Assembly (NCBI GenBank): GCA_949710005.1
Contig: OX453275.1
Coordinates: 19,763,507-19,827,506, forward strand
Length of the DNA: 64,000 nt
Direction of reading: 5' to 3'
DNA from: Ricordea florida
Lineage: Eukaryota; Cnidaria; Anthozoa; Corallimorpharia; Ricordeidae
Positions 43,207 to 52,900 of the stretch are shown here, in pieces (the first letter of the stretch is position 1; each line of letters opens with the position of its first letter). A program made the translations under genes and the position numbers. The notes under the pieces are model-generated. The model was not told the origin of the DNA, did not search any database, and saw nothing but the letters and a program-made list of their open reading frames with translations.

Positions 43207-43545
43207 CTTTCCGATTAGAATTGTCGTGTCTGACGTAGCATTTCCAACGTAGATGCTTCTCACCCAGCCAGCAACAAAGTATTGATAGGCCTGCAGGCTT
43301 TTGTAGGCTTTCACTTGCTCTTTCGTAAACTTGCTTGTGGAAAACAGCAAGTAATTCACAATATCAGGAAACTCAATCTCTGGCCATTTAGCCATCGACT
43401 GAGAGAAAAAATTCGCACTCACGGAGTATGGATCAATATTTGCAGTAAGTACAAGTTTTGAATCGTATATTGCTCGATTTTCAGCAGTGAGGGAGTCTCG
43501 GTAACCTCTTAAAGATGGTACTCGATCGCCCTCTACAGCCGCCAT
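43207..43545 (-). CDS. SWIM/YqaJ protein, exon 1
   Basis: 113 codons from [20 protein letters not shown] at 43545 to the donor GGTAACA at 43206. The start lies just inside the right TIR, mirroring the transposase start at the other end, so each TIR probably serves as a promoter. The joined three-exon protein is 606 residues with no internal stop. The role in transposition is unknown; the YqaJ fold suggests processing of DNA ends. Confidence 0.78.
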
Positions 43546-43623
43546 GTTGTTTTGACCTGGCATGCAAGATGGCGGCGTAGTTACCGTTGCTATGAGATCA
43601 CGTGACGCGTGCAAAACCTCTAT

Positions 43624-45041
43624 ATAAATACCCACCAATAGTCTAGTAGCGGTAATATTGAAATATTACTTTATTTGTTATTACCTGCAAATATAGAGCT
43701 AACTCATAAACAGAGATTGAAAACTTATTCAAAGTGTTGCTTTATGCGTATCAAACTTTTTGAATGGTCGCTTACCCAACTTAAAAATAGGTACGCAATG
43801 CATACATGTGGCACTACAATCCCGGACAAAATAGTTGGGACAGCAAACAAGTTCTACCCTCTCCCCACTAACAATGTTGATGATCGGGTGATTTTTTCTC
43901 CTTTTTTCTCCCATCCTCCCTAATCAATGTTTTCCAACATTGATTAGGGGGGATGGGAGATACGTGATCTAGCTTGTACATATGTTGACGAGCTTGGAAA
44001 CGATGATGATAGATGAGGAGAAATGAAAGAATGGAAAAGCATCATAGATTGTCTGGCCTGATTTTGAGATAAATCAATGAGACCTTGTTATGTTAAGACC
44101 CCCACGATAAAATTTGATGACGAAACAATGCTTCTGTATTCATGTATCATATACCAAGTTTTATAATGAGCTGCTATACTTTTTAGTCTGGATGAAGGTG
44201 GAGTCATGTTTCTGAGAGCTAATTTTGGTCTTCTTAGAACAGGTCGTTTCTTCATAAACTTCAAAATCTTTTAATTTTAACATTTATCCTAGATGGTTCC
44301 CGGTTCCTACGTGTACGTTTCCTAGCTTTGTAGCGTATTTCCCTTTTCATTGTAGGTCCATATCAGTCTTTTTTCGTTGCCGCTTCTGACTTACTTTATC
44401 AAATAATTTATGTGTCTGTGTCTGTGTGTGTGTATGTATGTATGTATGTACGTACTCCAATCGTGGTTTTTAGCATCTGTGTGATGCTATGTTTCGCAAA
44501 TTAAATACGACGCCATTCCTCCATTTATCATAGCAGGGATGTTCGTGACACAATGATAAAAAAATGTTAACTCAAAGCCTGGTGGAAAGTAATTGGACTT
44601 CAGACCTCTTAACAAGTATGGCTTGCATATTGGGTGCGATGTAAACTCGCAATACGTCACCTTTCTTCCCGTTCAATTTTTGAGGACATCGATTTTCACA
44701 TGGTACAAATATTTCACACATTCGGAAAACTTTATCTTTACACCGCAACGTAGAGCGTCGAGAACGTCGGAATTCCCAAGACTGAGTCAGACATCTCAAA
44801 GATTGTGCCATGTTTACAGAAATTCATTAAGGGAAAGTACCAAAAAAGATTACTAGAACGCACGTCATCTGCGTCAAATGGCAAAACAACTTTGTTTGAA
44901 GTAAACTGGTTGAAATATTTCATGCAATTTGCAATTCTCCGCATTTCCTCACGCTTGGACTGCACAACACATACAACAGGCAAGATTTTCAGAGAACTGA
45001 GAATAAGAACGGTTACTAAGACCTGACAAATTTAAAAACAA
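43624..45041. other. Spacer with one palindrome and TG/TATG microsatellite
   Basis: No supported gene. A palindrome lies at 43908-43959; a GTGTCTGTGTGTATGTATG microsatellite at 44411-44452. Confidence 0.4.
43908..43959. repeat. 52-bp palindrome
   Basis: CTCCCATCCTCCCTAATCAA ... TTGATTAGGGGGGATGGGAG with a TGTTTTCCAACA loop. Confidence 0.85.
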
Positions 45042-45573
45042 TCTCTCATATACCGGGAACTGACGGAAATCGTTAATCATCTGTGCCCACTGCACCTACT
45101 GTTCTCCTCTGTGCCCAATGTTCTTCTGTCGGTTCCTCTGTGCCCATTGTTCTTCTGTGCCTATTGTTCCTCTGTGTCCACTGTTCCTCTGTGTCCACTG
45201 TTCCTCTGTACTCACTGTTCTTCTGTTCCTCTAAGTCCATTGTTCCTCTGTGCCTATTGTTCCTCTGTGCCCACTGTTCTTCTGTGGCTCTAAGCCCATT
45301 GTTCCTCTGTGCCTACTGTTCCTCTGTGCCCACTGTTCTTCTGTGGCTCTAAGCCCATTGTTCCTCTGTGCCTACTGTTCCTCTGTGCCCACTGTTCTTC
45401 TGTTCGTCTAAGCTCATTATTCCTCTGTGCCCGTATAGTTCCTCTGTGCCTATAGTTTCTCTATGCCTACTGTTCCTCTGTGCCCACTGCTCTCCTGTTC
45501 CTCTGTGCCTACTGTTCCTCTGTATCAGTAGTAAGGTTAATAATGATTAATTCAATTCCCGGTATATGAGAGA
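45042..45573. mobile_element. MITE-like unit: inverted repeats around a minisatellite
   Basis: TCTCTCATATACCGGGAA at 45042-45059 is exactly mirrored by TTCCCGGTATATGAGAGA at 45556-45573. Between them is a 17-bp minisatellite. Confidence 0.7.
45085..45535. repeat. 17-bp minisatellite (about 26 units)
   Basis: The unit is approximately TGTTCCTCTGTGCCCAC with variants (TTCTTCTGTG, GGCTCTAAGCCCAT). Four units form a 68-bp higher-order repeat near 45265-45400. Because 17 is not a multiple of 3 and no frame has stops, several chance ORFs (SSVPTVLLW-type) cross it. Confidence 0.88.
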
Positions 45574-45666
45574 CAGTTCTGTGAGGTACAGGGAGCATCA
45601 CCTCGCGAGTATCGAGATACATAGTAGTAGTAACGAATCATTCCGCAATATCCACACTCGACTTTG

Positions 45667-45855
45667 TTAAATACAAAACTGGACTAAAACTAAAACTAAC
45701 CCATGTAAATATTGCTCCAAAACGTGAAATTGTTCCTCCAGCTGTTTACGTGGAAATCTTAATAACAGAAAAAATAAGTCGACGAACTCTTCCACAGTAC
45801 GCACAGGAACTTCAACCACTCGATAGCAATTTGAAATCTTCAATCTGTAATACAC
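45667..45855 (-). CDS. Short ORF, possible exon
   Basis: 62 residues (KISNCYRVVEVPVRTVEEFV ... FPRKQLEEQFHVLEQYLHG). The strand has a plausible acceptor (TGTGTATTACAG) before and donor (GGTTAGTT) after, so it may be a real exon of an unidentified gene or element. No family recognised. Confidence 0.25.
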   Translation of the reverse strand: MYYRLKISNCYRVVEVPVRTVEEFVDLFFLLLRFPRKQLEEQFHVLEQYLHGLVLVLVQFCI

Positions 45856-46472
45856 ACAGTATACAGATTTTCACAGCACAGGAAAGTTAAAAAACTCGAC
45901 CGCCCATTGAAATAGCCGCAACAGAGATCCATAAGAACTATATATAACCACTGATCGCGCCTCAAAAATCCTCTGTGGTGAGCGCGGTATGTCTTCTCTG
46001 TCACATGTTTTAACAACACGGGATCGTAAGTTCTCGGTTACAGTGCGATTGGTGGCGTGATTATGACGTCACCCGTTGACGGTCTTCGCAACTCGTCGGC
46101 ATCACCGATCATTTACCGACTACCTATTGCTTATCGATTTGTTAACAAACTTTTTTCAGATTCTAGGTTAGTGTCTATCTGCGCAAGCGCAGTAGACACA
46201 AAAAGGAAAATAATATATAGATTTAGCCAAGCCTAAAACCGGGGCTCCCGTTTAGTACTTTTATTTCACTTTAAACTGTAAAAGCATTCTAAAATATTGC
46301 GAAGGAAGTCACAAACGTTTTTAACTATAGTTTAGTGTCGAGGTCGGTTAACTAGCTATGATTTTTGTCTAAACTTTCGTCTGCCATTAGTACGGTCTTT
46401 CTACCTACAAAGTCATGGAGTGTATTCTACAAAAAGCACAAATTATCAATGTACTGTATTCTATTCCTGATG

Positions 46473-46786
46473 TAATAATATACATGCAAAAATTTCAGCA
46501 TGCTCATTGGCTGAGAGCACGTCAATTAATCCCAAACAGTGCAGAAAATTGAAATTGAGTGCAAAAAGTTGAAATTGAGTGCAGAAAGTTGAAATTAAAT
46601 TTTTGCATGTATATTATTAACAAGTAATCACATGATTTGTCTCGTGCAATTTGGGATAAATCAGCACTCGTAAATTTTTCAGACGACAAATTGCACTCGC
46701 CCTACGGGCTCGTGCAATTTGGTTAGCCTTTGAAAAATTTACTCGTGCTGATTTATCCCAAATTGCACTCGAAATCATGTGATTAC
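46473..46786. mobile_element. Compound palindromic element (family C)
   Basis: The first half has inverted ends TAATAATATACATGC (46473-46487) / GCATGTATATTATTA (46605-46619); the second half is a 163-bp palindrome (46624-46786) from GTAATCACATGATTT to AAATCATGTGATTAC with a GCCCTACGGGCTCG centre. It interrupts family B copy II after CCTGATG. A diverged copy of the whole lies at 53048-53308 and the first half again at 52903-53045. Confidence 0.75.
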
Positions 46787-47267
46787 CTATACAAATTAAC
46801 CATTCTATTTGCGTAAATGTATTTAACAGATTTGTACACGCTACCGGGAAATGCAGGACAAACTCTTGTCATTTTCGTGTTAAAACGAACACCTCGGTAA
46901 AATAAATGTTTACTCCAAGGTATGGTAAAATGTATGCAAAAGGGTTGATATAACTATCTTTATAAAAACACATTAAGACAGTTCCGCTAGCATTTTTTAC
47001 TTCATTTAGCTTGATATCGAGGTTCCAGTATATAGCCTGCATGGAAGCAAAATAAATTTAAAAGTTTTTCTTTTTTGTTATGTTATAATTAAATTGAGTT
47101 ATGGATGCCACTCAAATTGAATTATTAAATGAAATCGTAAAATTATTAAGCACTCAAGAATCTATTACTGAACTTCAAGGTTTCCTTCAATCCTGTAATT
47201 CATAATCATGGGCAAAAAACCTTCTCTGCTTTACCCTATGAGCCGAGGTTTCTCTCTTGCATGGCTT

Positions 47268-47687
47268 TTAGCAGGTATCTCGGCGTTCTTCGCTACAATT
47301 TTGTCTGTTTTCCACAGCACGGAGTCTTTCCGCTTCTCGGCGTTCTTCGCTAAAACTTTGTCTGTTTTCCACAGCACGGAGTCTTTCCGCTTCTCGGCGT
47401 TCTTCGTTAACATTTTGTCTGTTTTCCACAGTACGGAGTCTTTCCGCTTCTCGGCGTTCTTCGTTAACATTTTGTCTGTCTTCTCGAGCCCGGACTCTTT
47501 CTGCTTGTCGGCGTTCTTCCCTATAATTTCGTCTCCTTTCTCTTTCCCGAGCGCGCCTTCTTTGGCGATCTTCTTCGCTCATTCTTCCCCAGTTAATTCT
47601 TGCTCTCTTCCGCTCTCTCTCCCGTTGCTGTTCGCCTGAACGCTGTGTTCTGCAAATTATATTTTCTCTGCTATTGTTTGTTGACAT
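47268..47687 (-). CDS. Family B charged-repeat protein, copy II
   Basis: 139 residues, from MSTNNSRENIICRTQRSGEQ through RERERKRARINWGR and EDRQRRRARERERRR into about three and a half 19-residue units (NRQNVNEERREAERLRAVE). Intact where copy I is frameshifted. Highly charged, predicted helical; role unknown. The frame ends (DTC stop) where the tandem repeat meets unique DNA. Confidence 0.45.
   Translation of the reverse strand: MSTNNSRENIICRTQRSGEQQRERERKRARINWGRMSEEDRQRRRARERERRRNYREERRQAERVRAREDRQNVNEERREAERLRTVENRQNVNEERREAERLRAVENRQSFSEERREAERLRAVENRQNCSEERRDTC
47281..47490 (+). repeat. 57-bp tandem repeat (about 3.5 units) in family B copy II
   Basis: Same unit as 28810-29100, with TTCTTCGTTAACATTTTGTC variants; fewer units than copy I. 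Confidence 0.85.
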
Positions 47688-47893
47688 AGCAATAGAAATT
47701 GTTTCGTTTATCCTTTAGTAAAACTTTAACAGTGTAGAATAATAATAATGTCTCAAAAAGACAATGAACTGAAAATTTCTTTTTCAGTCGTCAACGCAAT
47801 TTCCCGCCAAAAATACGCGGGCTACCAGAACTCGAGACTTGAGCCCACGATCTAGTAAATAAATTACTAGTCAGCGGACAGCTTCCGAATAAA

Positions 47894-47990
47894 CGGTAGG
47901 TACGTGGTGTAAGCATCATATAGTGGTTCCCCGTTAGTGAATATATGGCATACATTGCTCTCCATAGATGCTTACACCACGTACCTACCG
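47894..47990. mobile_element. Palindromic insertion, perfect 24-bp arms
   Basis: CGGTAGGTACGTGGTGTAAG plus CATC, mirrored at 47967-47990, with a 49-base loop. Copy I of family B lacks it at this point, so it is a separate insertion. Confidence 0.8.
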
Positions 47991-48099
47991 TATAAACACG
48001 TGACCTCGATGAGTTGCCACATGAACCCACAATACGGTCATGTGATGCTGGTCAGTGGCTATCCCGTTTTGACAGCTGTCAATTGACCATATTGTGAAT

Positions 48100-48156
48100 T
48101 AAGAAATAGAAAACATGTACCGTGTTTCTATCGAGTTATAGAAACACGAGTGAAAG

Positions 48157-48187
<31 letters not shown>

Positions 48188-48188
48188 G

Positions 48189-48219
<31 letters not shown>

Positions 48220-48468
48220 GAGTTCTCCCAAATTTTCACGAGTGTTTCTATAACTCAATAGAAACACGAAGAACGTGTTTTCTATTTCTTTTAGAAAACA
48301 CCGCGACGAAAAAAAGAAAAGCAACTTGTTAGCTTTGATTATCAAAATGTAAATTCTCTTTGCTCGCGTCATCTTTACGTCAACAGCTCGTGCTAGTTCT
48401 GTGTTTCTATCGAGTTATAGACACACGATTTCTAACCAATCAGCGCGCGTACTTTCTTAGGACTGTTT
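48100..48468. mobile_element. Palindrome-bearing element inserted in family B copy II
   Basis: Absent from copy I, where the flanks read GTGAATGTCC. Here AAT appears on both sides (48096-48099 region and 48469-48471), ends AGAAAAC/GTTTTCT are inverted, and the body holds a long palindrome (48118-48270; GTGTTTCTAT...CGAGCCGCAGGCGAG centre) and a CCAATC box with GCGCGCG. A 3-bp duplication would suit a PIF/Harbinger-type MITE. Confidence 0.6.
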
Positions 48469-48681
48469 TCTAATGTCCAATATAAAAGATGTGGATTTGC
48501 CAAGACACGCCCGAGATACCCCTCCCTTCCTTTTGATAGTCTCCCCTACCCTACCCTACCCTACAATCTGTAGACGCGTACGTACGTCGCTCGGTCAGTC
48601 ACGTGACAACCAAACGAAAAGAGGTTGACCATATTCCATGAGTATGGGGCTCTGTCCCACGCGCGCGTGGGAGCCCCGCTA

Positions 48682-49686
48682 CCAGTTGGTAATTCTAAAA
48701 AGTGGTCACCGTTGCCAACGGGTGCAGTCACGATAGAGTAACAGTTTAAGAGGCAGTTCAAACGGGATTTAACAAAGGTGATCGTAACCAGGACTGGTCG
48801 CTTACGAGAGTAGTCGCAAGGAGGGCTTCGACTGTACTTCAAAATCAAACAAAGCGATCGTTTCTTCCTTCAAAAATGAAACGCTTAAGCAGAACGTCTG
48901 CACTTATATATTTTAGTCCTTCAATCTTAAATAGTAAAGTCAATACAATACCTAGTTAAGTACCTTTTACTTTCTTCACATTGAACAGTGTCAAAGCGGA
49001 ATTAATGCTCTAAGATGATTAGCAAAATGACAGAAAAAAAAAACAGACAAGTTAATGTCAACAGAACCATCTGGCAAGTTAAGGAAGAACTGCCTTGACT
49101 GCAGTAGAATTGAAGGGTATCATTTCAGTTAAAGCCTTTGGGAGATTCATCAGCGATTTACTTTACTTTGATGGGCATTTCACTGATTTGTAACTGATGC
49201 TTAAATAACATCAATCAATATGTCAGGCACACTTGTTATTTCTCTGGCAAAAACTAACGATAGATAGTATGGACGTAACTGCAAGACTGGGGTACTCAAT
49301 GGCAACAATACCGGGACCACCAATATTGGCCCACCTCGCACTTTCTCTCAGCGAAACACTGTATTAAAACACGAGCCTGACTATAGGCAAATATATATTT
49401 CAATGTTGTACAAAGAAAACCATCAGTCTAAACAGTCTTAAGCTACATTGTAACTGAGTACCTATCAGCCACGAATTACATCTAAACGTAAACAGTCTCG
49501 AATTATGGGAGAATCGAAGTAAAAACAACAATTCTTCAACTCTACTAAAGAAAGAAAAACGTCCAAAAAAAGTCAAAGCTACTGACTGCCCAGATCTAAA
49601 AGTGATTCGTTGTTCACTACAGTACTGTGTTAGCGGAGTTTAGCTTTACAGTTAGAATGTATAGTCAATTGATCTTTCACACCATC
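48682..49686. other. Downstream region of the LUC7-like gene
   Basis: Presumably 3' UTR and spacer of the minus-strand gene ending at 49687. No gene seen, and no clear AATAAA on the minus strand was found. Confidence 0.35.
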
Positions 49687-49909
49687 CTAACTGTTTGATC
49701 TAGATCGGGAACACGAACGAGAACGGGCCTTTTGAGGCGATTTCTTTTTCTGTGGAGACCTGGATCGTGAGCGCGACTTAGATCGTGAATCGCGTCGGCG
49801 AGAAGACCGTTTGCTTCGTGAGTGCGACTTGGATCCGGAACGAGATCGGGATCGGGATCGGGAACGAGACTTGGACTTCGAGCGGCTTCTACGGTCACGA
49901 CTGCGACTT
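49687..49909 (-). CDS. LUC7L: LUC7-like, last exon (RS domain)
   Basis: The acceptor TTAAATTGCAG precedes AAGTCGCAG. Encodes RSRSRDRRSRSKSKSRSRS-type repeats, KRSSRRRDS and a SRSRSNS terminus with stop TAG at 49689-49687. The RS tail is the usual protein-interaction region of LUC7-like proteins. Confidence 0.85.
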
Positions 49910-52900
49910 CTGCAATTTAAAAAACAACAGCAGTTACACATCATGATACTCAAAACTGGATGGGGTTTATCAGTTACTCAGATGGTGAAAAGTGTGATCA
50001 AGTTGCGCGATTCATGTTCGGTGTACAAGGCACCAAATTAAAGACGTAAACAAAAGATAACTAGTCATTTTAAAACAATACTCATTACAGAGACAAGAGC
50101 CCCTAAAATTTAACGTTTTGTTTCGCGGCTGTCTCTGGTCGTGCGATAAAGGTGTTGCGTGTCGGGCTTGTCGCATGTCTGAGTGGATATGTAATGTGGT
50201 TATTACGTGTACAGTGTGGATAGTCAAACACAACCTTTTCAATCCCACTTCAATACGCCGTAAAAGCGGTCACCCACCCGACCCTTAGTTGATAAATTGT
50301 CTTATACATAGTAAAAAAAGAAAACGTTGTTAAAGGTGCCAGAAAGAAAGTTATTTCAACCCAAAAACATCGTTCTTATCTGTTTAATTCTTTTTTTCTT
50401 CCCCTGTGGGTTGGTTTTAACGATAAGCTTTGTCGTTGTAATTGTAAATGATGCTGGAATCCATCATACGAGCACTAAATAATCCGAACACGGCGAAGAC
50501 AATAGAGAAACCAAGCTATTTACCTTCTTCGTTTTCCCTCCCTACTGCGACTCCTGCTATAGCGGCGACGACTACAAAATATCAAACAAGGTATGTATTA
50601 TGAGTTCCATGCGCTGAGTAACACTACACACCGCACATTGTACAATAATCTGTCGCCCTATAAACATTACTGTACTTACGTTCCTACTAATGTATCTTGA
50701 TACAGCAATAACCCTACAAATGCACTTAATAACGCTTCACTACTCTAGTAATGTACCACCAAGGTATGAGTAGCAGTTCTCATTATTAGCGTGTCTTGTA
50801 CACGTCCTCCTTATAGTGAGGAAAATTTGATGTCAGGTCAACTCACAGTTCTTAAGTTGATAAACTGCTCTTTTCTCCATATCTACTTAAATAATGTTTA
50901 TGCTTTGATATTTACAGGAGAACTTGCATGTACACATTAATCTTTCATGAGCGTGAAAGGGTGAAATGACTATAACTAGTTCTCTCCAGACAAATTCTGC
51001 AAGTGGACTATTTAAATTGCATACCGGCGGAGAAAAATGGTTTACGAAACGATTTGGTAAAGTAAGTTTTACCACGAAAAGATTTAGGGAGTTGCTGTGT
51101 CTCGCGCGTCAGTCCTGTTTCAGAGAGAATGATAGGAATATGATGTATGCTGTAGTTATGTAGGAAATGTGTATTTGAACGGAGCTTGAGCAAACCGTAT
51201 TTCAGAAATGTTCAATCATAGAATTCAGGGTTCTTCAGAAGCTCCGGCGACAGGCGAAAATCGCCGGCAAGTCAGCACGAATGGGCCGCCTACTTAAAGA
51301 AATAATTTCTTAAGAGGAATAGTTTGAAAACTAAATTCACCGTAGTTTGTTCGACATAAACAAATCCTTGACAACGGTAGGGTAAAACGGCAACAAAAAT
51401 AAAAACATACCAGATATTTTTGTAGCCTACGAACAGACACATTTCCGACTTTTGTTTCTCACCGCCGAAAAAATTATCGGCGGTGAGAGACAAATGCCGG
51501 AAATGCGTCTGTGTTCGTAGGGTAATATCTTTGGGACACCAGGTTCACTTAATAACTTCCGTTCTTAATTAGTGATTGGTTTATTTAGCCCCCCCCCCCC
51601 CCATTAAAATTTTCTCAGGGACACCAATGGTGGGAGGCAGGCGACAACTCCCCCCCTTCCATACCGGCGCCGTGCGAAAGGAGCTCCGTGCTTTTTAAAC
51701 TAGTGTAGCCAGGGCTATGAAAGTGCTGCGGATATTTATGACTGCGATCGTTGTAGGAAATTCAATTCTACCACTGCGTATTGCCTCGGAAGAATGGCTC
51801 GCTTTCTTAGCATGAAAAAGGCCGTGCAATCGGAAATAAATGACATAGATACTTGTTGAATCTCATAACTGAGAAGTGAAGATATCACCAACAAACATTA
51901 AATCTCGAACTGCTAGCGTTGAATACTATGCTGCATTATGCTGCAAGACTTAGTTGACCTCTGATACGGCACGACGCGACACAGCGCCAGACCGTGAATC
52001 AAGTCTCCCCACCAAGGCAACAGCCACTGATCACAGCATCGCAAAATAAATACGCCAAAGAACCGAAGAGCGCCGTTTCAAGCTCATCATTTTGACTCGC
52101 ACGTTTTTACAATATACATATGATACGTCCATAAATCAATCTTTCTGGATACACTGTTTTGACGAAACTCGAAAAGGAAGATGACAGTGCAGGTCCTTCT
52201 TTGTTGACGTCTTTGTTTTAAAATCGACGCTCTACCAATACGCAGTGCATTCTGGTCCGCTGAAAGCGAGGCTTGAAACCACGACAAAATCTATGAATTG
52301 CTGCGCCGCTCGCTGCGCTCGCTCCGGAGCAATTAACCAACTGCCGTCTATTTTCATTTCCTCCCCTTCTACTTAAAATTTTCTGGAGAACCCCGTAGAA
52401 GTAAAGAATGGCTCCCCACATACCACAACGCTTAAAAAAAATGTCTATGGTGTTATCAAAGAACTTTGTATGAACTGCGTGTCGAGTTCCAACATGTGCA
52501 GAGAAAGTAAACTGAAAAAATAGGGTTTGTCAAACGAGTTGATAAATGTAAGTAGTATCACTTCAAGATGGGGGCAAAAGACAAGAAACTATTTGATGAT
52601 TATCTTGAGAGTCAAAATCAAAACGATTGCACTGCATTCTTTCAAGACAATTGATTATCCCTTCCCCAGACGTAAGCCCAAGCTACCCACCCTCAGCTCC
52701 CAGTGACTGGAGCCGTATTGTTGTACGCACCGTTCTCTATCCTTTTCCCTCTCCCGCATTCTCTTTTCACGTTCACGCTTTTCACGCTCCCGTTCACGTT
52801 CTCGTTCCTCACGACGACGCACTCTTTCCATCTCCCGCTCATAACGCTTTTTAGCCACTCCATCCTGAAAAATGAAAAATAGCGACAATTCCTTGAGCTA

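Larger units (their letters stand above)
39255..43621. mobile_element. Autonomous-looking ISL2EU-type DNA transposon
   Basis: 63-bp TIRs (39255-39317 and 43559-43621, one mismatch by eye; ends AGAGGTTTTGCACGCG) flanked by AT on both sides (39253-39254, 43622-43623). Inside are two convergent spliced genes: a THAP plus DDE_4 transposase (+) and a SWIM/YqaJ/PHD-like protein (-). A THAP-type DDE transposase next to a YqaJ exonuclease is the hallmark of ISL2EU elements. Both reading frames are intact. A 101-bp PLE-derived insertion sits between the two genes. Confidence 0.82.
46214..48681 (-). mobile_element. Family B repeat copy II (Helentron/HINE-like)
   Basis: Same ends as copy I (TATATAGATTTAGCC ... 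GGGAGCCCCGCTA) and the same internal order. It carries the uninterrupted gypsy target site (CCATTAGTACGGTCTTTCTAC, about 46384). It has its own later insertions: the palindromic unit at 46473-46786, a palindrome at 47894-47990 and an element at 48100-48468. Confidence 0.62.

Noticed and set aside
45083-45550. Cys/Ser/Leu-rich proteins encoded in the 45.1-45.5 kb ORFs
   Set aside because: They are produced by a stop-free 17-bp minisatellite read in several frames.
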